DNA from: Pseudodesulfovibrio sp.
GTDB lineage: Bacteria; Desulfobacterota; Desulfovibrionia; Desulfovibrionales; Desulfovibrionaceae
NCBI GenBank assembly: GCA_022712815.1
Contig: JAFLJW010000231.1
Location: forward strand, 1 to 12,834
Direction: 5' to 3'
Length of the DNA: 12,834 nt
Shown: positions 7,232 to 12,834 of the stretch, one piece after another
Layout: every line of letters begins with the position of its first letter
Position numbering within the stretch: position 1 is the first letter of the stretch
Notes under the pieces: generated by a model
Told to the model about the DNA's origin: nothing
Database searches by the model: none
What the model saw: only the letters and a program-made list of their open reading frames with translations
Translations under genes and position numbers: made by a program

Positions 7232-7465
7232 ATGCTGAAAGAGATGATAGAGTACATTGCCAAGTCCCTGGTGGACAACCCGGACGAAGTAAAAGTTATG
7301 GAAGTCGAAGGTGAACAGACCTCGGTTATCGAGCTGAAGGTGGCCAAGGAAGACCTTGGCAAGGTGATTGGCAAGCAGGGCCGTACAGCCCGCGCCATGC
7401 GTACCTTGCTTGGCGCAGCCTCCACCAAAGCTCGGAAACGCGCTGTTCTGGAAATTCTGGAATAG
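7232..7465 (+). CDS. khpA: KH-domain RNA-binding protein KhpA (YlqC-like)
   Basis: 77-aa single KH-domain protein. The fold's RNA-gripping GxxG loop is present as GKVIGKQG (Gly47-Lys-Gln-Gly50), followed by the helix RTARAMRTLL and a final strand. Homologues in Gram-positive bacteria (KhpA) bind many transcripts and pair with KhpB/EloR to affect cell division; in most bacteria the job is less clear. ATG 7232 has a strong GGAGG about eight bases upstream. Its place between rpsP and rimM is the usual one for this gene. The 81-base gap after rpsP has no feature apart from the ribosome site. Confidence 0.93.
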   Translation: MLKEMIEYIAKSLVDNPDEVKVMEVEGEQTSVIELKVAKEDLGKVIGKQGRTARAMRTLLGAASTKARKRAVLEILE

Positions 7466-7477
7466 CTTTATACGACC

Positions 7478-8089
7478 ATGACAGTTTCACATTCTGCCAA
7501 GGGATTTGTTCCTGTGGGCGGGGTGGTTAAACCGCACGGAATTCGCGGGGAGTTTTGCATTAAAAGTAATGCAGACTCCCCGTCTATTTTCGGGAAAGTA
7601 GCCTCCCTCTACCTGCAAGACGGCCAGAAGCCCCCGGCACCCTTCACAGTCCGCTCCTGGCGGGAGCACAAAGGACTCGTTCTGCTGCAAGTTCAGGGCG
7701 TGGATGATCGCAACCGCGCTGAGGAGTTGCGGGGCATGACGGTGCTCATACGTGAGGATGATCTGCCCGAACTGGACGAGGGAGAGCAGTATCTCTATAA
7801 GATGATGGGCTGTCGCGTGGTGCTTGAAGACGGCACCGAAGTCGGCGTGCTTGAACATTTTTTCGAGAACGGCGAGCAGGAAGTCTGGGCCATTGTCAAC
7901 GAACAGAAACAGGAGATTCTTCTCCCTGCCGTGCCGGAATTCGTGCTCGACATTGATCTTGATACCAAGATCATCACCATCGCGCCACCTGAAGGATTGC
8001 TTGATCTCTATCTGAGCCCCGCGCCTTCCAAGAAGAAAAAAAGCAAGCGGCCCGTTCACCAAACGAAAGCCAAACTCAGGCAGCCATGA
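7478..8089 (+). CDS. rimM: Ribosome maturation factor RimM
   Basis: 203-aa 30S maturation factor that binds uS19 and helps 3' domain assembly of 16S rRNA. The N-terminal domain has the family segment GGVVKPHGIRGEF (14-26). The PRC-barrel domain begins at about 105 (YLYKMMGCRVV) and includes the family's NGEQEVWAIV and ILLPAVPEFVLDID. It closes with APPEGLLDLY. After this comes a lysine-rich tail of about 20 residues that most RimM proteins lack. ATG 7478 lies 12 bases after khpA and has no clear ribosome site, so coupling to khpA translation is likely; GTG 7514 (residue 13) would cut into the conserved strand. The stop overlaps the trmD start (ATGA, 8086-8089). Confidence 0.95.
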   Translation: MTVSHSAKGFVPVGGVVKPHGIRGEFCIKSNADSPSIFGKVASLYLQDGQKPPAPFTVRSWREHKGLVLLQVQGVDDRNRAEELRGMTVLIREDDLPELDEGEQYLYKMMGCRVVLEDGTEVGVLEHFFENGEQEVWAIVNEQKQEILLPAVPEFVLDIDLDTKIITIAPPEGLLDLYLSPAPSKKKKSKRPVHQTKAKLRQP

Positions 8090-9381
8090 ATTTTCATCTC
8101 CTCAGCATATTTCCACATTATTTCGAGTCCCCGCTTTCTGCGGGGCTGATGGGCAGGGCCGTGGAAAACGGGCTGGTCAATCTCGATTACATCGACGTGC
8201 GTCACTTTGCGGGCGGTATCCACAAATCCGTGGACGACCGGCCCTTTGGCGGCGGACCGGGTATGCTGCTCAAGCTTGACCCCATGGTCAAGGCTCTGGA
8301 GTCCATAAAAACCCCAGGCCGGATCATGATGCTTTCCCCCCGTGGCAAGCCTCTTTCCCAGGCACAGACCCGTGAACTTTCTACTGAAGAGGACATCACG
8401 CTTATCTGTGGCCGCTATGAGGGCATTGATGAGCGTCTGCTGGATATTTATCCCATCGAGCTGGTCTCTGTGGGTGATTTCGTGCTCAATGGCGGCGAGG
8501 CGGGCGCGGTTTGCCTGATAGAGGCCGTCTCCCGGCTGTTGCCGAATTTCATGGGCCATGAGGATTCCGGCGAAGAAGAAAGCTTTTCCGCCGGGTTGCT
8601 GGAATATCCGCACTACACCCGGCCCGACGACTACGACGGCCTGACCGTGCCGGAAGTGCTGCGTGGCGGTAATCATGGCAAGATCAACCAGTGGCGGCGT
8701 GAGCGCAGTCTTGAGGCCACACTCAGTGACCGGCCTGATATCCTGCCAGAAGCCTTGTTGACCGTCGAAGACATAGATTATCTGCGCGATCTGCCCCGGA
8801 CTCGGCTGGGCCGCAATCTGTACATCGCGCTGGTCCATTACCCGGTAGTCAACAAATTCGGGGAGAAAGTCGCGGTTTCCGTGACCAATCTCGACCTGCA
8901 CGATATGTCGCGGGTGGCCCGGAGTTACGGTTTGGGCGGGTTCTACGCCACCACGCCCATCGAGGACCAGAAGGCTCTGGCCGAAAAGCTGCTGTCTCAC
9001 TGGAAGGAAGGAGCTGGCAGTAAGGCCAATCCTGACCGGGCAGAGGCCTTTTCCAAAGTGAAGATTTTTGACGATATCGAGGCGGCAATCCTTGACATCG
9101 AAACACAAACAGGGCAATGTCCCCGCCTTGCGGCCACTTCAGCACGGCTGGATCGTCGCAAGGAGGCCGAGCCTGCTTTGACCTACGGGGAAATGCGCAA
9201 ATGGCTTGAAAAAGCACCGGTTTTGCTTGTATTTGGAACCGGGCACGGCCTGGCTGAAGAAGTCCTAGGAAAAGCCGAGGGGATTTTGAGGCCGATCCGT
9301 TTTTTGGACGACTATAACCATCTGTCCGTAAGAAGTGCGGTTGCCATCACGGTTGATCGCCTTATCGCGGATGAGTTTTAG
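8086..9381 (+). CDS. trmD: tRNA (guanine-37 N1)-methyltransferase TrmD fused to a second SPOUT-like RNA methyltransferase domain
   Basis: 431 aa against about 250 for ordinary TrmD. Residues 1 to about 238 are TrmD, which uses SAM to make m1G37 in tRNAs and so prevents +1 frameshifting. Visible are VDDRPFGGGPGM (49-60), CGRYEGIDER (108-117), the trefoil-knot segment SVGDFVLNGGE (128-138), Arg150 (E. coli Arg154) and YPHYTRP. The base that E. coli supplies as Asp169 aligns with Glu165 here. Residues from about 244 to the end form a separate domain: NLYIALVHYPVVNK, VTNLDLHDMSRVARSYGL and a late GTGHG (384-388). It resembles the predicted alpha/beta-knot RNA methyltransferases (PF09936-type) that occur as stand-alone proteins elsewhere. 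Its target is unknown. The start overlaps the rimM stop (ATGA), implying translational coupling. Confidence 0.95.
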   Translation: MNFHLLSIFPHYFESPLSAGLMGRAVENGLVNLDYIDVRHFAGGIHKSVDDRPFGGGPGMLLKLDPMVKALESIKTPGRIMMLSPRGKPLSQAQTRELSTEEDITLICGRYEGIDERLLDIYPIELVSVGDFVLNGGEAGAVCLIEAVSRLLPNFMGHEDSGEEESFSAGLLEYPHYTRPDDYDGLTVPEVLRGGNHGKINQWRRERSLEATLSDRPDILPEALLTVEDIDYLRDLPRTRLGRNLYIALVHYPVVNKFGEKVAVSVTNLDLHDMSRVARSYGLGGFYATTPIEDQKALAEKLLSHWKEGAGSKANPDRAEAFSKVKIFDDIEAAILDIETQTGQCPRLAATSARLDRRKEAEPALTYGEMRKWLEKAPVLLVFGTGHGLAEEVLGKAEGILRPIRFLDDYNHLSVRSAVAITVDRLIADEF

Positions 9382-9413
9382 AAAATAATTTTCCGTTTGA
9401 GAAGGAGAATGTC

Positions 9414-9764
9414 ATGAGCATTATCAAGAAAATTGAATCCGAGCACCTGCGTATGGATTTGCCTGCTTTCAAGGCCGGAGACACCATCAAGGTTCACTAC
9501 CGGATCGTTGAAGGCGAGAAAGAGCGCATCCAGGTCTTTCAGGGTGCTGTCCTGCGTCGCCGCAAGGGTACCACCAACGCCAGCTTTACCGTCCGCAAGA
9601 TTTCCGACGGTATCGGTGTCGAGCGCGTGTTCGCCACGAACTCCCCCTTTATCGACTCTGTCGAGATTTTGTTTGAGGGTAAAGTTCGTCGCAGCCGCAT
9701 CTACTACCTGCGCAACCTCCGCGGTAAGGCCGCCCGCATCAAGTCCAAGCAGATCTGGGAATAA
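9414..9764 (+). CDS. rplS: 50S ribosomal protein bL19
   Basis: 116-aa ribosomal protein L19, which lies at the 30S-50S interface (bridge contacts with 16S rRNA). The whole length matches the family: FKAGDTIKVHYRIVEGEKERIQVFQG, VLRRRKGTTNASFTVRKIS, GVGVERVF-type segment (here GIGVERVF), SPFIDSVEI, and the basic end RRSRIYYLRNLRGKAARIK. Start ATG 9414 has AAGGAG (9402-9407) at ideal spacing. It is the last gene of the rpsP cluster. Its TAA (9762-9764) falls inside the outer arm of the palindromic element at 9761-9885, and the operon terminator is at 9910. Confidence 0.98.
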   Translation: MSIIKKIESEHLRMDLPAFKAGDTIKVHYRIVEGEKERIQVFQGAVLRRRKGTTNASFTVRKISDGIGVERVFATNSPFIDSVEILFEGKVRRSRIYYLRNLRGKAARIKSKQIWE

Positions 9765-9885
9765 ATTTTAGATAAGCGGTTATCTGCTTCGTTGCTCGGA
9801 TAATCCAGACCCTCACGTAGGAAGACTACGCTTCGGTCCTGGATTATCCTCTTGCCTCACAGCTAACCACTTCTCCAAAATTTAT
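9761..9885 (+). repeat. Structured palindromic element, copy 1
   Basis: Nested inverted repeat. The outer arms 9761-9786 and 9860-9885 pair at 22 of 26 positions and include the rplS stop codon. The inner arms GGATAATCCAG (9798-9808) and CTGGATTATCC (9839-9849) pair perfectly. A core follows: ACC/GGT with one bulged C (9838), a 4x4 internal loop CTCA/CTTC, then CGTAG-GAAGA-CTACG (9816-9830). The same core recurs in inverse orientation at 10077-10181, with different but still self-complementary arms. It has no T-run after it, so it is not itself an intrinsic terminator. Confidence 0.8.
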
Positions 9886-9909
9886 CCGGGTTGTGGATAG
9901 AATTTGTGC

Positions 9910-9938
9910 CCGGAGCATCTTTGATGCTCCGGTCTTTT
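9910..9938 (+). terminator. Intrinsic terminator of the rpsP-rplS operon
   Basis: Perfect 10-bp stem CCGGAGCATC / GATGCTCCGG (9910-9919, 9923-9932) with a TTT loop, followed directly by TCTTTT. It lies 146 bases after the rplS stop, beyond palindromic element copy 1, and ends the transcript of the cluster. Confidence 0.85.
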
Positions 9939-9983
9939 GTGGGTTGGGTGTGTTTTTTGTGGGATATGGATAGAACTCTGACA

Positions 9984-10033
9984 CCTTATTCCTTTTCCTT
10001 ATTCTTCCTCTTTTCTTCTCTTTTTCCATTCCT
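9984..10033. other. 50-nt pyrimidine tract
   Basis: Fifty bases on the plus strand with 47 C/T, three A and no G. It lies in the gene-free gap between the operon terminator and palindromic element copy 2. Its function is unknown. No coding sense is seen in it on either strand. Confidence 0.6.
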
Positions 10034-10076
10034 ATTAAATGAAGATAGAGGGCAATCCCATGCGATATTTTTTTTA

Positions 10077-10181
10077 AAGAAGTACGCCCATCCCGGATGA
10101 ACCAGAAAAAGGCAGAACCAAAGCGTATCCTTATACGTGAGGGTCTGACTTTTTCGCAGCATACCTTGGGCGTAAGTTCTT
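10077..10181 (-). repeat. Structured palindromic element, copy 2 (inverse orientation)
   Basis: Read on the minus strand it has the same plan as copy 1. The outer arms are AAGAA and TACGCCCA (10167-10181) against TGGGCGTA and TTCTT (10077-10090). The inner arms are GAAAAAG (10149-10155) and CTTTTTC (10105-10111). The core CAGACCCTCACGTA (10134-10147) is identical to copy 1, and TACGCTTTGGTTCTG (10113-10127) differs at two of 15 bases. The arms differ from copy 1 in sequence yet stay complementary, and the tip pair G-C of copy 1 is T-A here. Confidence 0.75.
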
Positions 10182-10375
10182 GTAACCCTCGAAAGACTCG
10201 GCAGCAATCGTGCATTTACCGGCAGTTTGAGAAAAGAGCTTGTGGCCTCGTAAGTTTTTGTGTATCAACGGTCTCCCGGTTGGAACTACCGGCATTTCAG
10301 GAACGCCCCGTTACAGCGGCCCTTATCTGCTAGGAAGTCTGATCGCGTGACCGTACCTAATACGATTTATAAAGG
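10182..10375. other. Non-coding stretch upstream of the rplM promoter
   Basis: No frame here looks coding and no tRNA cloverleaf or known RNA motif was recognised. There is a small hairpin CCGGT-7 nt-ACCGG (10276-10292) and an 8-base direct repeat TACCGGCA (10217-10224 and 10287-10294). It could contain a small RNA or leader, but nothing seen supports a specific call. Confidence 0.35.
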
Positions 10376-10404
10376 TTGACATGCGGGCTCAAAGTCCGTA
10401 AAAG
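10376..10404 (+). promoter_or_regulatory. Sigma70-type promoter for rplM-rpsI
   Basis: Consensus -35 TTGACA (10376-10381), a 17-base spacer, and -10 TAAAAG (10399-10404, 4 of 6). The predicted start near 10411 gives a leader of about 27 bases containing AAGGAG (10424-10429) before ATG 10438. Such a short leader leaves little room for an L13-type autoregulatory hairpin from this promoter. Confidence 0.65.
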
Positions 10405-10437
10405 TCCCCTTCTCAGTTTGCGCAAGGAGCATTTATA

Positions 10438-10866
10438 ATGAAGACATATAGCCCTAAACCGGAAGACGCCAACCGCGAATGGTTGATCGTCGATGCCACA
10501 GACAAGATCCTTGGCCGTCTGGCCACCGAGATCACCACCCGTCTGCGTGGCAAGCACAAGCCTGAATTCGCCCCCCACATGGACATGGGCGACTTCGTCG
10601 TTGTCATCAACGCCGCGAAGATCAGGGTTACCGGACAGAAGCTCGACAAAAAGATTTACTACAAGCATACCAACCATCCCGGCGGTCTGAAAGAAAAGAC
10701 CCTGCGCGAGATGTTGGCCAGAAAGCCTGAAAACGTCATCACCGCCGCAGTCAAAGGCATGCTGCCCAAGAACAAGTTGTCCTCACAGCTCCTCAAAAAG
10801 CTGAAGGTCTACGCAGGGAATGAGCATCCGCACGCTGCCCAGGCTCCCAAAACCATGGATATTTAA
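10438..10866 (+). CDS. rplM: 50S ribosomal protein uL13
   Basis: 142-aa ribosomal protein L13, an early 50S assembly protein binding 23S rRNA. Family marks run throughout: MKTYSPKP, WLIVDATDKILGRLAT, LRGKHKPEFAPHMDMGDFVVVINA, RVTGQKLDKKIYYKHTNHPGG, then AVKGMLPKNKL and LKVYAGNEHPHAAQAP. The length equals that of E. coli L13 (142 aa). The ATG has AAGGAG at good spacing and its own promoter. rpsI follows after 12 bases, the near-universal rplM-rpsI pair. Confidence 0.98.
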   Translation: MKTYSPKPEDANREWLIVDATDKILGRLATEITTRLRGKHKPEFAPHMDMGDFVVVINAAKIRVTGQKLDKKIYYKHTNHPGGLKEKTLREMLARKPENVITAAVKGMLPKNKLSSQLLKKLKVYAGNEHPHAAQAPKTMDI

Positions 10867-10878
10867 TCGGGGATTATC

Positions 10879-11268
10879 ATGAGCGATTGCACGTACAGCA
10901 CTGGTAAAAGAAAAAACGCTATCTCCCGTACCCGCCTCTATGCCGGGACCGGAAAGATCACCGTTAACGGTCGTCCCTTTGAGGACTACTTCCCCCGCAA
11001 GACCCTGCAAATGGTTATCGAACAGCCGCTTAAGCTGACCAAGCTCATCGGCAAGTACGACATCAAGGCCAACTGCACAGGCGGCGGCGTGTCCGGTCAG
11101 GCAGAAGCCCTGCGCCACGGCATTTCCCGCGCCCTTTGCGTGATTGACCCCGAACTCCGCGCCGTCCTGAAGGCAGCAGGTCTCCTGACCCGCGATGCTC
11201 GCAAGAAAGAGCGCAAGAAGTACGGTCTTCGAGGCGCACGCGCCAGCTTCCAGTTCTCCAAGCGTTAA
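10879..11268 (+). CDS. rpsI: 30S ribosomal protein uS9
   Basis: 129-aa ribosomal protein S9, whose C-terminal tail reaches the P site and touches the tRNA anticodon stem-loop. Clear family segments are STGKRKNAISRTRL, GKITVNGRPFEDYFPR, TGGGVSGQAEALRHGISRAL and LLTRDARKKERKKYG. The tail ends FQFSKR, so the final Ser-Lys-Arg that contacts tRNA is kept, but the part before it (LRGARAS) is less basic than E. coli KARRRP. ATG 10879 follows rplM closely with a GGGG-type ribosome site. The terminator at 11299 closes the two-gene operon. Confidence 0.98.
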   Translation: MSDCTYSTGKRKNAISRTRLYAGTGKITVNGRPFEDYFPRKTLQMVIEQPLKLTKLIGKYDIKANCTGGGVSGQAEALRHGISRALCVIDPELRAVLKAAGLLTRDARKKERKKYGLRGARASFQFSKR

Positions 11269-11298
11269 GCCGCTTACTCTGGAACACAATGACGACTC

Positions 11299-11334
11299 AG
11301 GTCGGTATCCGAAAGGATGCCGACCTTTCTGCGT
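11299..11334 (+). terminator. Intrinsic terminator of rplM-rpsI
   Basis: Twelve-bp stem (11299-11310 with 11315-11326, including one G-T wobble) capped by a GAAA tetraloop and followed by TTTCTGCGTTT. It begins 31 bases after the rpsI stop. The T-tract is imperfect but the stable GNRA-capped hairpin makes the call likely. Confidence 0.75.
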
Positions 11335-11502
11335 TTGGCGGGAGATTAGTGCAACAACGCAGCAATCGGACTTTTATCAACAGCTTGAGTCCGGTATCTA
11401 AAAGGGTACTTTCCTTTTTTGGTTGCAAGATAGATTTCCTCCTTGGAGTCACGCCAATTATAAGAGTAATTCCTACCTAGAATTATAAAAGACAATCACT
11501 CC

Positions 11503-11532
11503 TTGCTCTTAAGCGGCCATTACTATTATATT
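11503..11532 (+). promoter_or_regulatory. Candidate promoter abutting the radical SAM start (leaderless?)
   Basis: TTGCTC (11503-11508), 18 bases, then TATATT (11527-11532; 5 of 6 to the -10 consensus). Transcription would begin at about 11539, the A of the chosen ATG. The gene has no Shine-Dalgarno sequence, which would fit a leaderless mRNA. The -35 is poor (3 of 6), so this is tentative. Upstream (11335-11500) lies an A/T-rich stretch with a repeated AATTATAA (11457, 11481) and a CGGACT/AGTCCG inverted repeat (11367-11393), both of unknown meaning. Confidence 0.3.
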
Positions 11533-11538
11533 ACCGAT

Positions 11539-12801
11539 ATGCCTTCAAAAAAGAAACCACAGCCACGGATGCTTTTCGCTACTGACGACGGTGAGATTTT
11601 CGACCACCCGGACTTGTTGCTCATGTGCCGCAGAGGTGAAGAATTCGGTCTGCCCAGACCGGATGAGATCACACCCCTGCCCGCTGAATCAGAATTCTTC
11701 CTGCTGCCGGGACGGCATGCCATGGGCTACAATCCGGAGACCGGCCAGGCAGAGGTCATGGAAGAGCTGGCCGTGGCCGCATTTTCCAGCCCCGGCCATA
11801 CGGTCACGGGCATTTCAGCCTATGATTCCGATCCAGATGCCCCGATCCTGCCCCTGCTATCTTACGGAGCCATCGGCTATGCCAACGGCAAATTCTGGGT
11901 GTGTGCCAAGAAAGTGGACGATGACAAACGTCAGGTTTTCAAGCACATCCCGCCCGACCGCATCGAAGCGGGCGCACGCCAGCTCATCACTGAAATGCCG
12001 GAAAACCGGCTCATCAATCATCTGGCCGGTTGCGCCCTGACCAGTGGCTGTCCCGCTGCAAAAAATCTTTCCCTGGGCCGTTTTGAGTGTCCGCTACCGA
12101 CCGCACAGGGCTGCAATGCCGAGTGCATCGGTTGCATCTCACTCCAACGCGAAGACTCCGGCTTCCCGTCCCCGCAATGCCGCATCTCCTTCACGCCCAC
12201 AGTCGATGAAATCGTCGAGGTCATGCGTCGCCATGAATCACGTGAACGCCGTCCCATCTTCTCTTTCGGTCAGGGATGCGAGGGCGAACCGCTGCTCGAA
12301 GCCGAACTCATTTGCGATGCCATCAAGGAATATCGCTCAGACGGCGGGACCGGCACCGTTAACATCAATACCAACGGCTCGCGCCATCAGGTCATGCCAG
12401 CCCTCAAGATCGCCGGGGCCAACTCCATCCGGGTCAGCCTCAATTCAGCCCGGCCCGGTCCATACGAAGCATACTACCGCCCCAAGAGCTACACCTTTGA
12501 CGATGTGCGCGAAACCATTGCCAAGGCCCATGATGTCGGCCTGTTCGTTTCGCTCAACCTGTTCTACTTCCCCGGCATCACCGATACCGAAGAGGAATTC
12601 GCTGCACTCGTCGAACTCGGCGAAACCTGTAAGTACGATTTCATCCAGCTTCGTAATCTCAACCTCGATCCCGAACTCTACCTGAAACTGATGAAACCCT
12701 TCGGCCACAGTCCATGCATGGGATTCATGAATTTCAAGAAACGCCTCAAAAAAGCCCTGCCGTGGATTGAATACGGGTACTTCAACCCGTTTTTAGGGTA
12801 A
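11539..12801 (+). CDS. Radical SAM protein of unknown substrate
   Basis: 420 aa from ATG 11539. A radical SAM [4Fe-4S] motif CNAECIGC (CxxxCxxC) is at residues 192-199, unusually far into the chain. A Gly-rich GQGCEGEPLLE (244-254) corresponds to the SAM-contacting GGE-type strand, and INTNGS (277-282), IRVSLNSARP (297-306) and the late LNLFYFPGITDTEEEF match the TIM-barrel strands of the superfamily. The 190 residues before the cluster form a separate domain with no known signature. Extra cysteines lie just upstream (165, 171, 184) and within the barrel (214, 247, 259), enough for an additional cluster, though this is a guess. The longer frame from TTG 11503 is possible but less likely. Neither start has a ribosome site. 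The gene is alone after rpsI's terminator, so context gives no hint of its reaction. Confidence 0.85.
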   Translation: MPSKKKPQPRMLFATDDGEIFDHPDLLLMCRRGEEFGLPRPDEITPLPAESEFFLLPGRHAMGYNPETGQAEVMEELAVAAFSSPGHTVTGISAYDSDPDAPILPLLSYGAIGYANGKFWVCAKKVDDDKRQVFKHIPPDRIEAGARQLITEMPENRLINHLAGCALTSGCPAAKNLSLGRFECPLPTAQGCNAECIGCISLQREDSGFPSPQCRISFTPTVDEIVEVMRRHESRERRPIFSFGQGCEGEPLLEAELICDAIKEYRSDGGTGTVNINTNGSRHQVMPALKIAGANSIRVSLNSARPGPYEAYYRPKSYTFDDVRETIAKAHDVGLFVSLNLFYFPGITDTEEEFAALVELGETCKYDFIQLRNLNLDPELYLKLMKPFGHSPCMGFMNFKKRLKKALPWIEYGYFNPFLG

Positions 12802-12807
12802 GGATTG

Positions 12808-12830
12808 CCTCCGGCTGGCCCTTCCGGGGG
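12808..12830 (+). terminator. Hairpin after the radical SAM gene (cut by window end)
   Basis: CCTCCGG (12808-12814) pairs with CCGGGGG (12824-12830), one G-T pair, across a nine-base loop, seven bases after the stop codon. The window ends four bases later, so a T-run cannot be seen. GC-rich hairpins of this kind are common just after desulfovibrio genes (general knowledge). The role as terminator is probable only. Confidence 0.35.
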
Positions 12831-12834
12831 ACCA

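Noticed and set aside
8056..9117. Open frame of 353 codons on the minus strand opposite trmD
   Set aside because: Antisense shadow of a certain gene with no recognisable protein and no start signal.
9894..9975. Nine-base direct repeat TGGATAGAA (9894-9902 and 9967-9975) as target duplication
   Set aside because: It does not flank the palindromic element or any coding insert, and the neighbouring bases differ; chance is likely.
10097..10333. 78-codon plus-strand frame in the rplS-rplM gap
   Set aside because: It starts inside palindromic element copy 2, lacks a ribosome site and has no protein-like conservation that I recognise.
10182..10375. tRNA or known riboswitch upstream of rplM
   Set aside because: No T-arm GTTCRA consensus with matching stems, no RNase P or tmRNA landmarks, and the small CCGGT/ACCGG hairpin alone is not diagnostic.

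Overview
The window reads as a chromosomal segment of a Desulfovibrio-like deltaproteobacterium (Desulfovibrionales, perhaps Pseudodesulfovibrio). This is an inference from the protein flavour, the moderately high GC, a TrmD carrying a second SPOUT-type methyltransferase domain, and the order ffh-rpsP-khpA-rimM-trmD-rplS. No database search was possible, so the taxon is a judgement.

Layout. (1) 1-1423, plus strand: the 3' part of a class I/II PLP aminotransferase, then a small DksA/TraR-type zinc-finger protein two bases later, ending at a strong hairpin terminator (1451-1484) that probably serves both strands. (2) 4806-1509, minus strand: a compact three-gene unit with its own sigma70-like promoter. 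It encodes a secreted family-3-type solute-binding protein, a multi-pass K+ channel with a TLGYGD filter and no RCK tail, and a CPA2 cation:proton antiporter that does carry an RCK/TrkA-N domain. There is no ABC permease or ATPase. (3) 5205-9764, plus strand: ffh (TTG start inside a 12-bp palindrome), then the translation cluster rpsP, khpA, rimM, trmD and rplS, with trmD overlapping rimM by ATGA. (4) 9765-10437: a 673-base gap with no convincing gene. It holds two copies, in opposite orientation, of one palindromic element with covarying arms, an intrinsic terminator, a 50-nt pyrimidine tract and the rplM promoter. (5) 10438-11268: rplM-rpsI and a GNRA-capped terminator. (6) 11539-12801: a radical SAM protein of unknown substrate with an unusual CxxxCxGC cluster motif and additional cysteines, possibly translated from a leaderless mRNA.

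Most genes are housekeeping: membrane targeting (Ffh), ribosomal proteins bS16, bL19, uL13 and uS9, 30S maturation (RimM), tRNA m1G37 methylation (TrmD) and an RNA-binding KH protein. The less ordinary parts are the covarying palindromic repeat pair between rplS and rplM, the binding-protein/K+ channel/antiporter operon, the two-knot TrmD with Glu at the position of the usual catalytic Asp, and the radical SAM protein.
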